Shown piece after piece: positions 57,161 through 64,000 of a DNA stretch of 64,000 bases. The stretch's first letter is position 1. Each line of letters starts with the position of its first letter. Under the pieces are notes generated by a model. It saw only the letters and a program-made list of their open reading frames with translations, had not been told where the DNA came from and ran no database searches. A program made the position numbers and the translations under genes. Source of the DNA: CAWAPS01 sp963783945 (GTDB lineage: Bacteria > Actinomycetota > Acidimicrobiia > Acidimicrobiales > Palsa-688). The stretch lies in NCBI GenBank assembly GCA_963783945.1, contig CAWAPS010000029.1, positions 62,001-126,000 of the forward strand. Direction: 5' to 3'.

Positions 57161-57405
57161 CCTGCTCCCCCTCGCCTGCTCTCGCCTCGCCCCCTCCCGC
57201 TGCCACCGCCCCGACCAAAGGCGCCACGCCGGCACCCCAGCGGCGCCCGAACTACACGACCACCCCGCCCTCTCGCCGGCATCCCCCGCCTCACCCATCG
57301 CCATAAGCTCAGGTCGATGACGACCACGCGAGGCGGGACGCACCGTTGGGAGGCGACCAGCGGGATCGGGCGGCCCGGCGGCCGGCGCCCCACATCCCGA
57401 TAGCC

Positions 57406-58260
57406 ATGCGAATCGGTCCGGTGGAAGGCAGGATCATCGGCAGCCTCATCGAGAAGCAGCTGGCGACGCCCGCTCAGTATCCGCTCACGCTCAACTCCTT
57501 GCTGTCGGCCTGCAACCAGTCCTCGAACCGCGACCCGGTGGTGAGCTACGACGAGCGAACCCTGGACGCCGCTCTGGTCTCGCTCAAAGAGGCCGGCCTC
57601 GTGCGTTTCGTCCATCCGTCTCACGGACGGTCCGTGATCCGCTATCGCCAGGTTCTGGACGAGAAACTGGGCCTGGACGAACTGCGACTGGCCCTGGTGG
57701 GGGTGCTCCTGCTGCGGGGGCCCCAGACGGTCGGGGAGCTGCGAGCGCGTACGGAGCGGATGGCTCGCTTCGACGGGATCGCGGCCGTCGAAGCCGATCT
57801 CGAAGCGTTGACCCGGGGGTCCGACCCTCTCGTCCTCCGGCTGCCGCGCCGGCCGGGCCAGAAGGAGGAGCGGTGGGTGCAGCTGCTGAGCGGGCACACC
57901 GAGACCGCTTCGGGATCCCATCCGGACGACGGGTACGAGAGGCCGTACGAGCGCGAAAGTCGGGACGACGGCTACACGAGCAGACAGTCAGCGGTATCAC
58001 AACCGTCCGCGCCGAACCCGCCGAACCCGCCGGACACGCCGAACGCGACGAACGCGTTGACCGCGCCCACCGCCCACGCCGGTCGCATCACCGACGGAAC
58101 CTCGTCGCTGGCCGGGGAGGTGGCGTCACTCCAGGCCGACCTGGCGTCCGTGAGGGCCGAACTGGCGTCGGTGAGCGCCGAACTGGCGTCGGTGAGGGGC
58201 GAGCTGTCAAACCTCCGGGCCGATCTGGACGAGCTTCGAGAGGTCTGGGCCGACTCGTAA
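57406..58260 (+). CDS. YceH/DUF480 family protein with C-terminal coiled coil
   Basis: 284 residues from ATG 57406. The two winged-helix halves of DUF480 are clear: EGRIIGSLIEKQLATPAQYPLTLNSLL, ACNQSSNRDPVVSYDERTLDAAL and LLLRGPQTVGELRARTERM, then EERWVQLLSGH. After a low-complexity NPPNPPDTPNATNALTAP segment (about 205-225), the tail is a heptad coiled coil (LASVRAELASVSAELASV). The function of the family is unknown, probably nucleic-acid binding. Confidence 0.85.
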   Translation: MRIGPVEGRIIGSLIEKQLATPAQYPLTLNSLLSACNQSSNRDPVVSYDERTLDAALVSLKEAGLVRFVHPSHGRSVIRYRQVLDEKLGLDELRLALVGVLLLRGPQTVGELRARTERMARFDGIAAVEADLEALTRGSDPLVLRLPRRPGQKEERWVQLLSGHTETASGSHPDDGYERPYERESRDDGYTSRQSAVSQPSAPNPPNPPDTPNATNALTAPTAHAGRITDGTSSLAGEVASLQADLASVRAELASVSAELASVRGELSNLRADLDELREVWADS

Positions 58261-58390
58261 GCCGACTGTGAACGGGCGAGGTTCGCAGTCGGGGCGACGT
58301 CGCAACCCGCCCTCCCGCCGGCCATGCGTCGGGTCCGGCGATCGAGGGGCCGGCCCTGCTGGCTGCTCCCATACGGCCGGATCGGTCCCC

Positions 58391-58402
58391 TAGGGTCGGT
58401 TC
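58391..58402 (+). promoter_or_regulatory. Leaderless promoter of the penicillin-binding protein gene
   Basis: TAGGGT (58391-58396), 6 nt, then GTG 58403. Confidence 0.5.
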
Positions 58403-60301
58403 GTGCGGAATCGGCGTCGACGCCTGACGGCATCGGTTGCGCTAGCCATCCTGGCTGCGGTCGGGACCTTGAGCGGCTGTGGTGGATCCTCCGGCAGCTC
58501 CCCCGAGGCGACTCTCACGGCCTTCGTCAACGCTTGGGACAGCCAGCAGTGGGGGGCCATGGAGCAGCTGGTAGACGCTCCTCCCGCCGACTTCGTGGCG
58601 GTCAACAGTGGCGTGATGCACGATCTCGGCGCGTCGAAGGTGACGGTCGCACCGGGGCCTCTATCGGGCCAGGGGGCGGAGCGAACCGCTCCGATCGCCG
58701 AGAAGTTCGAGGGAGCGGGACTCGCTCAGCCGCTGTCCGTGTCCAGCCAGGTGACCGTCCAGAGGGTGAAGGGTCACTGGCTGGTGGCCTGGAGTCCGAG
58801 CACCATCGACGCTCACCTCGCGCCAGGGGATCACTTCGAGGTCAGTTACGTGTGGGCCCCGAGAGCGAATGTTCAGGGCGCCGGCGGAGTCCCCCTCATG
58901 AGCTCTCAGCCCATGGTCCAGGTCGGGCTGGTCGGGCAGCGGCTGAAGGATCCAACCGCGGTCACGAGACTCCTTCTCGCGGCCGGTGCCACTCAGTCGG
59001 ACATCTCGTCCGCGCTGGCCGCGGCCCAGCGGAACCCAACCTTCTTCGAGCCCGTGTTCACGGTGACCGCCTCCGATTTCACCGCCAACATCCGCCAGTC
59101 GGAGCTGTACCAGATCCCGGGCACCCAGTTCGAGACCACCGCACAAGAGCGGCCGGTGACCGCAGGGTTGGGTCAGTACGTGCTCGGCAGCCTCGGGCCG
59201 GTCACGGCCGAGCAGCTGAGCCAGCTCGGACGGCCCTACTCGGCGAGCGATCTCGTCGGGCAGGGCGGGCTCGAGGGGCAGTACGAGAAGAGGCTGGCCG
59301 GCTCGCCGGGCCAAACGGTGTCGATAGTCACATCCTCGGGGACCACGGTCGCCACTTTGTCCCGGCGGCCCCCCGTCGCCGGGACACCTCTACTGACAAC
59401 CATCGTGCCGGCCGTCCAAGTGGCGGCCGAGAGCGCCATCTCCGCTACCACCCAACCGGCCGCCCTGGTCGCGGTTCAGGCCTCGACCGGTGAGGTGCTG
59501 GCCGTAGCCAACCATGTTCCCGGCGGTTCGGCCACCGACTACGCACTGGACGCGACCGAAGCCCCGGGCAGCACCTTCAAGGTCGTAACGTCGACCGCCC
59601 TGATCGACCGGGGCCTTACCCCGCAGAGCCCGGCAACCTGCCCCGCGACTCGGACGGTGGACGGAGAGACGTTTCACAACGACGAGGGCGAAGCCTCCGG
59701 TGCCATCAATCTCCTCACTGCCTTCGCCCAGTCCTGCAACACCGCCTTCATCGGACTCGCCGCCCAGAACCTGACCGCGACCGACCTGGTGAAAGCGGCG
59801 GCCAGCTACAACCTCGGCGTAACCCCGCAGATGGGTTTACCTGCGTACGGAGGGAACGTGCCGCCGCCGAAGGACCAGGCGGACCTCGCCTCCACTGCCA
59901 TCGGCCAGGGACAGATAACGGTGTCGCCGCTGGACATGGCCATGGTGGCGGCGGCCGTCGACAGCTCGGCGGTTCGCGAACCCCGCCTGGTTGTCGGGGC
60001 TCCCGACGATGCCGCCCCGGCCCGCCCGCTCGCGCCGGCGGTCGACGCTGACCTGCACCTTATGATGGCGCAGGTTGTCGCCACCGGTACGGCCGCAGGC
60101 GAGGGGCTTCCGAGCGGTACGTACGGTAAGACCGGCACGGCTGAGTTCGGGTCGGCCAACCCGCCGGCGACCCACGCCTGGTTTATCGGCTTCCGCGGCG
60201 ACCTGGCGTTCGCCGTCTATGTGGACGTCGGGTCGTCGGGTGGCGCGACGGCAGCACCGCTTGCCGCGAAGTTCCTCGCCGCGGCCGGCCCCGTTTCCTG
60301 A
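58403..60301 (+). CDS. Penicillin-binding lipoprotein (class B transpeptidase with NTF2-like/MecA_N domain)
   Basis: 632 residues. Basic start and hydrophobic core end in a lipobox, LSGC. Residues 35-165 are a MecA_N/NTF2-like domain (EATLTAFVNAWDSQQW, then WLVAWSPSTIDAHL), followed by a PBP dimerisation domain. The transpeptidase has S-x-x-K (APGSTFKVVT, near 390), SCN (SxN) near 436 and YGKTGTAEF (KTG) near 574. It cross-links peptidoglycan outside the membrane; the layout resembles mycobacterial PBP-lipo (Rv2864c). GTG 58403 is set by the -10 box. Confidence 0.9.
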   Translation: MRNRRRRLTASVALAILAAVGTLSGCGGSSGSSPEATLTAFVNAWDSQQWGAMEQLVDAPPADFVAVNSGVMHDLGASKVTVAPGPLSGQGAERTAPIAEKFEGAGLAQPLSVSSQVTVQRVKGHWLVAWSPSTIDAHLAPGDHFEVSYVWAPRANVQGAGGVPLMSSQPMVQVGLVGQRLKDPTAVTRLLLAAGATQSDISSALAAAQRNPTFFEPVFTVTASDFTANIRQSELYQIPGTQFETTAQERPVTAGLGQYVLGSLGPVTAEQLSQLGRPYSASDLVGQGGLEGQYEKRLAGSPGQTVSIVTSSGTTVATLSRRPPVAGTPLLTTIVPAVQVAAESAISATTQPAALVAVQASTGEVLAVANHVPGGSATDYALDATEAPGSTFKVVTSTALIDRGLTPQSPATCPATRTVDGETFHNDEGEASGAINLLTAFAQSCNTAFIGLAAQNLTATDLVKAAASYNLGVTPQMGLPAYGGNVPPPKDQADLASTAIGQGQITVSPLDMAMVAAAVDSSAVREPRLVVGAPDDAAPARPLAPAVDADLHLMMAQVVATGTAAGEGLPSGTYGKTGTAEFGSANPPATHAWFIGFRGDLAFAVYVDVGSSGGATAAPLAAKFLAAAGPVS

Positions 60302-60326
60302 AAACCGAGCCCGGTCGCCTCGATGT

Positions 60327-62006
60327 TCAGCCCCGGACGATCGGCTTGTACTTGATCCGGTGCGGTTGGTCGGCGTCGACGCCGAGCCGTTTGTGGCGGT
60401 CGGCTTCGTAGTCGGAGAAATTGCCTTCCCACCACCGGACCTGCGAGTCGCCCTCGAAGGCCAGGACGTGGGTGGCGATGCGATCCAGGAACCAGCGATC
60501 GTGACTGATGACGACGGCACATCCGGGAAAGGCAAGCAGGCCCTCCTCCAGCGCTCTCAGGGTGTCGACGTCCAGGTCGTTGGTGGGCTCGTCGAGCAGA
60601 AGAACGTTGCCCCCAGAACGCAGGACCCTGGCCAGGTGCACCCGGTTCCTCTCGCCGCCGGAAAGCTCCCCGACCTTCTTCTGTTGATCGCTCCCCTTGA
60701 ACCCGAAGGCGGCCACGTAGGCCCGGCCGTGCAGCTCTCTACCGCCGACGAGGATCCGTTCTTGGCCACCGGCGACCTCCTCGAAGACCGTCGCGTCAGG
60801 TTGGAGGGTGTCTCGGGACTGGTCCACGTAGGCGATCGAAACGGTGTCCCCTGTTCGCAGTGTTCCCGAGTCCGGTTCCTCGGCGCCCGTGACGAGCCGG
60901 AAGAGCGTGGTCTTCCCCGCCCCATTGGGGCCGATGACGCCGACGATCCCGCCTGGCGGGAGAAGGAAGGAGAGGTCGTCGATGAGCAGATTGGCCGCGA
61001 ACCCCTTGGTCAGGTTCGACACCTCCACGACCAGATCGCCCAGCCGGGGCCCCGGGGGTATGGCGATTTCCAGCCGGTCTGAGCTTCGTTCGGCCGCCTC
61101 GGAATCGGCTACGAGCTGGTTGTAGGCGGTGATCCGCGCTTTGCTCTTGGCCTGGCGGGCCCGAGGCGACATCCGGATCCACTCGAGCTCGCGCTCCAGT
61201 GTCCGTTCCCGCGCCTTGTCGGCCTTCTCTTCGCGGGCCAGGCGCTGCTGTTTCTGCTCCAGCCACGAGGAGTAGTTGCCCTCCCACGGGATGCCGAAGC
61301 CGCGGTCGAGCTCCAGGATCCAGCCGGCGACGTTGTCGAGGAAGTACCGGTCGTGGGTAACTGCCACGACCGTTCCCGGGTAGTCCTGCAGCGTCCGTTC
61401 CAGCCACGCCACCGATTCGGCATCGAGGTGGTTCGTCGGCTCGTCGAGCAAGAGCAGGTCCGGGGCGGAAAGGAGCAGCCGGCAGAGGGCCACCCTGCGC
61501 TTCTCCCCGCCTGACAGCGTCGACACGTCGGCGTCGGAAGGGGGCAGGCGCAGCGCATCCATCGCTATCTCGAGCTTGCGGTCCAGTTCCCAGGCTTCGG
61601 CGGCGTCGATGCGGTCCTGGAGTTGGCCCTGCTCTGCGAGCAGCTTGTCGAAGTCGGCGTCGGGATCTCCCATGGCCGCGCATACCTCGTCGAAGCGCAC
61701 GAGCAACTGTTTGATCTCGGCCACCCCGTCCGCCACGTTGCCGGCGACGTCCTTGGCCGGATCGAGCTCGGGCTCCTGGGAGAGGTACCCAGCAGTGAAG
61801 CCGGCGGTGAGCCGGGCGTCGCCTGTGTAGCCCTCGTCGACTCCCGCCATGATGCGGAGCAGCGAGCTTTTGCCCGATCCGTTCGCTCCGATCACCCCGA
61901 TCTTCGCCCCGGGATAGAACGACAGGTTGATGCCGCGGAGTACCTCCCTGTCAGGGGGGTAGAAGCGCCTCAAGTCGCGCATGGTGAAGATGAACTGGGC
62001 CGGCAT
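60327..62006 (-). CDS. ettA: Energy-dependent translational throttle protein EttA (ABC-F)
   Basis: 559 residues with two ABC domains and no membrane part. Domain 1: GANGSGKSSLLRIMAG, LSGGEKRRVALCRLLL, LLLLDEPTNHLDAESVAWLE. Domain 2: GPNGAGKTTLFRLVTG, LSGGERNRVHLARVL, LLLLDEPTNDLDVDTLRALE. The MPAQFIFTMRDLRRFYPPDRE start and the linker RMSPRARQAKSKARITAYNQL are diagnostic of EttA. It binds the ribosomal E site and gates the first elongation step by ATP/ADP ratio. CAGACT lies 7 nt before its ATG. Confidence 0.94.
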   Translation of the reverse strand: MPAQFIFTMRDLRRFYPPDREVLRGINLSFYPGAKIGVIGANGSGKSSLLRIMAGVDEGYTGDARLTAGFTAGYLSQEPELDPAKDVAGNVADGVAEIKQLLVRFDEVCAAMGDPDADFDKLLAEQGQLQDRIDAAEAWELDRKLEIAMDALRLPPSDADVSTLSGGEKRRVALCRLLLSAPDLLLLDEPTNHLDAESVAWLERTLQDYPGTVVAVTHDRYFLDNVAGWILELDRGFGIPWEGNYSSWLEQKQQRLAREEKADKARERTLERELEWIRMSPRARQAKSKARITAYNQLVADSEAAERSSDRLEIAIPPGPRLGDLVVEVSNLTKGFAANLLIDDLSFLLPPGGIVGVIGPNGAGKTTLFRLVTGAEEPDSGTLRTGDTVSIAYVDQSRDTLQPDATVFEEVAGGQERILVGGRELHGRAYVAAFGFKGSDQQKKVGELSGGERNRVHLARVLRSGGNVLLLDEPTNDLDVDTLRALEEGLLAFPGCAVVISHDRWFLDRIATHVLAFEGDSQVRWWEGNFSDYEADRHKRLGVDADQPHRIKYKPIVRG

Positions 62007-62104
62007 GGGTTCCAGTCTGCCCGGCGCCGAGCAGAGCCCGTGGTGCGCCGCCGGGGAGCTTCGGTCTGAGCACGCGGGGCAATCGCCGAGAGCGGCTGGC
62101 GACG

Positions 62105-62116
62105 TACCCTGAGATC
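62105..62116 (+). promoter_or_regulatory. Leaderless promoter of kgd
   Basis: TACCCT (62105-62110), 6 nt, then ATG 62117. The divergent ettA -10 box (62014-62019) is 85 nt away. Confidence 0.52.
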
Positions 62117-64000
62117 ATGACTGAAGCGCCACAGGGTTCCGCCACTTTTGGGGCGAATGCCTGGCTCGTCGACGACATGTATGAGCAGTACCTGCAGGAC
62201 CCCACGTCGGTCAGTGAGAGCTGGCGGGAGTTCTTCCAGGACTTCCGGCCGGGCGGGGCGAACCTGGCGAGGCCTTCGACTCCCGCAGCGAGGACCGGCG
62301 TTCCCGAACCGGACGGCGATGAAGAGGAATGGGCCTCCGCCACCAACGGCGAAGTTCCCCCCACCTCGAGAGCGCCGTCTGCGTCAGCCGCCTCATCGGC
62401 GTCCCCGGCGGCCCCACGGGCCGAGGCAGCCGGGGAAGTGGCTGGGTCCGGCTCCACGGCGGCGAGTCCCACCCAAAATGTGACTGCCGCTCGAGCCGCC
62501 GTCCCCTCGACCCCCGGCCCCGCCTCGGCTCCGACCGTCCCTTCGACCCCCATCCCCAGCCCGGCCCCGCCCCCCTCGCCTAGCGCGGCCCAGCCCGCCG
62601 TCGCCCAGACCCCCGCCGGCCCGGCCCCCGGCCCCTCTGCTGTCGCCCCGGCCGCCCCCACCCCCTCGACCGGCCCCGAAGCCGAGCCGGCTACCCCCCT
62701 TCGCGGTGCGGCGGCGCGGATCGCGTCCAACATGACGGCCAGCCTCGGGGTTCCGACGGCTACGAGCTTTCGGGTCGTGCCGGCCCGGCTGCTCGAAGTC
62801 AACCGCAAGATCCTCAACAACCAGCTGAGCCGCACCGGTAGCGCCGGCAAGGTGAGCTTCACTCACATCATCGGCTACGCCGTGGTCCAGGCCCTCAAAT
62901 CGGTGCCTTCGCTGAACTCCACGTTTGTGGCCGGACCGCAGGACGACCCCAAAGCCGTCTCGGCCGTGATTCACCACGAGCACGTCGCGCTCGGGATCGC
63001 GGTCGACCTCGAAAAGTCCGACGGCTCGAGGACGCTGATGGTCCCGGTGATCCGCGACGCCGACGAACTCGACTTCCGGGCCTTCTGGTCGGCCTACGAG
63101 GACCTGATCCGCCGGGTCCGCTCGGGCAAGGTCGGGGCCGACGACCTGGCGGGGGCGACAGTGACGCTGACGAACCCCGGCACGATAGGGACGGTGCAGT
63201 CGGTACCCCGCCTGATGCCCGGCCAGGGCGCCATCATCGGCGTCGGATCTATCGACTACCCGGCGGAGTGGCAGGCTGCCGACCCCCGGGTGCTCGGCGA
63301 GCTCGGCGTGTCCAAGGTGGTAACCATCACCTCGACCTACGACCACAGGATCATCCAGGGCGCCGAATCGGGCTTGTTCCTCCAGCGAATGCACCGCTTA
63401 CTGGTCGGGGAGGAATCGTTCTACCAGACGGTGTTCAAGGCCATGGGCGTCCCTTACGAGCCGGTCCGCTTCCACCGGGACGTGAACGACCTGTCCGAGT
63501 CCTCGTCGATCCACACTCAGAAGCAGATCGACGTGGACAACCTCATCAACATGTACCGGGTCCGCGGCCACCTCATCGCCCACCTCGACCCGCTCGACTG
63601 GAAAGACCCGCACATGCACCCCGAGCTGGACCCGACCACGCACGGGCTCAGCGTGTGGGACCTCGACAGGGAGTTCCTCACCAACGGCCTCGCGGGGTCT
63701 CGGCGCATGCCGCTGGGCGACATCCTCGGAATCCTGCGGGACGCCTACTGCCGGACCGTCGGGGTGGAGTACATGTACATCCAGGAACCCGACCAGAAGC
63801 GCTGGATCCAGGAGCACGTCGAAGGGGTCACCACTCAGCTGTCGCCCGAGGAGAAGCGGTGGATCCTGGACCGCCTCAATGCCACCGAGGCGCTCGAGCA
63901 GTTCCTGAACACCAAGTTCATAGGGCAGAAGCGCTTCGGCCTGGAGGGCGGCGAATCGGCGATCCCGCTTATCGATGCCATCCTCGACGCGGCCGCGGTC
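62117..64000 (+). CDS. kgd: Multifunctional 2-oxoglutarate decarboxylase/dehydrogenase (Kgd, E2-E1 fusion), 3'-truncated
   Basis: 628 codons are in the window; the whole protein should exceed 1200 residues. ANAWLVDDMYEQYLQDPTSVSESWREFF is the N-terminal E1o segment. A Pro/Ala-rich linker (about 55-195) follows, then the E2-type succinyltransferase domain: FTHIIGYAVVQALKSVPSLN, VTLTNPGTIGTVQSVPRLMP, and the catalytic TSTYDHRIIQGAESG near 405. The E1 part starts at IDVDNLINMYRVRGHLIAHLDPL. This fusion is characteristic of Actinobacteria. It feeds the TCA cycle with succinyl-CoA or succinic semialdehyde. The thiamine-binding region lies beyond the window. Confidence 0.95.
   Translation, partial: MTEAPQGSATFGANAWLVDDMYEQYLQDPTSVSESWREFFQDFRPGGANLARPSTPAARTGVPEPDGDEEEWASATNGEVPPTSRAPSASAASSASPAAPRAEAAGEVAGSGSTAASPTQNVTAARAAVPSTPGPASAPTVPSTPIPSPAPPPSPSAAQPAVAQTPAGPAPGPSAVAPAAPTPSTGPEAEPATPLRGAAARIASNMTASLGVPTATSFRVVPARLLEVNRKILNNQLSRTGSAGKVSFTHIIGYAVVQALKSVPSLNSTFVAGPQDDPKAVSAVIHHEHVALGIAVDLEKSDGSRTLMVPVIRDADELDFRAFWSAYEDLIRRVRSGKVGADDLAGATVTLTNPGTIGTVQSVPRLMPGQGAIIGVGSIDYPAEWQAADPRVLGELGVSKVVTITSTYDHRIIQGAESGLFLQRMHRLLVGEESFYQTVFKAMGVPYEPVRFHRDVNDLSESSSIHTQKQIDVDNLINMYRVRGHLIAHLDPLDWKDPHMHPELDPTTHGLSVWDLDREFLTNGLAGSRRMPLGDILGILRDAYCRTVGVEYMYIQEPDQKRWIQEHVEGVTTQLSPEEKRWILDRLNATEALEQFLNTKFIGQKRFGLEGGESAIPLIDAILDAAAV

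Larger units (their letters stand above)
56203..57405. other. 1.2-kb non-coding, repeat-rich region with an AT-rich island
   Basis: No gene that I can support on either strand. It contains three unrelated minisatellites (about 56307-56410, 56469-56600 and 57029-57160). Between them is a markedly AT-rich island at about 56695-56875 with inverted repeats. All are listed separately. It is the largest gap in the window and differs sharply from it in composition. Confidence 0.7.

Overview
The window is GC-rich, densely coding bacterial chromosome. Its gene content points to Actinomycetota. The signs are an HU protein with a Lys/Ala-rich tail, coenzyme F420 synthesis (CofC), mycothiol metabolism (Mca), the multifunctional 2-oxoglutarate decarboxylase Kgd, the small ATP-dependent ligase LigC, an ImuA'-ImuB-DnaE2 mutasome behind GAAC-N4-GTTC LexA boxes, and many starts preceded at 6-8 nt by a TAnnnT -10 box (leaderless mRNAs). 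HpnB and the mix of SCP2, thiolase, SDR and luciferase-like genes fit the class Acidimicrobiia. That placement is an inference, not a direct reading. I saw no rRNA, tRNA, CRISPR array, transposase or prophage.

Layout. 1-1170: end of a probable Lon protease, an HU gene and a repetitive histone-H1-like gene. 1236-3739: cofC facing a three-gene operon (rpiB-like, a frameshifted RibD-like reductase, rnhB). 3751-3850: a 100-bp inverted-repeat element. 3880-7749: a single-chain heterodimer-type ABC exporter. 7870-10778: a beta-propeller lipoprotein and a Cys-containing small protein. 10896-14577: a MarR regulator, a possible small RNA, an ACT-malic enzyme and hpnB. 14628-23554: SOS-controlled imuA'-imuB and dnaE2, separated by DinB-fold, PAP2 and amidase genes. 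23706-27230: a tightly overlapping electron-transfer operon (Ser/Thr-repeat secreted protein, ApbE, ferric-reductase-like membrane protein, NuoF-like protein, ferredoxin).

27266-36698: beta-carbonic anhydrase, an ECF transporter (fused S-like/A/A protein plus EcfT), an EamA exporter, a solitary VirD4/TraG-like ATPase, PCD, Mca, an SCP2 protein, and an ECF sigma/anti-sigma pair. 36709-41397: ogt and ada-alkA (alkylation repair), then divergent ddl/murF (peptidoglycan precursor). 41422-49540: YdjC-like deacetylase, thiolase, luciferase-like oxidoreductase, PAP2, a RecB-type Fe-S nuclease, hydrolase, NTF2-like and DUF72 genes. 49573-56190: malQ (frameshifted), ligC, a 2H phosphoesterase, SDR, geranylgeranyl reductase-like and hydrolase genes. 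56191-57405: a 1.2-kb non-coding stretch with three minisatellites and an AT-rich island. 57406-64000: YceH/DUF480, a penicillin-binding lipoprotein, EttA, and the 5' part of kgd running off the end.

Two genes (reductase at about 2385, malQ at about 50145) carry single frame changes of the same sign, so sequencing or assembly error must be considered. The most interesting unexplained item is the ApbE operon. It encodes a flavin-attaching enzyme and a complete NADH-to-membrane electron path but no recognisable FMN_bind acceptor domain. Its first gene, which may supply the acceptor, encodes only a Ser/Thr/Gly repeat and has its ribosome binding site inside a stem-loop. Next are a dispersed palindromic element found twice, and the repeat-rich island at 56.2-57.4 kb.
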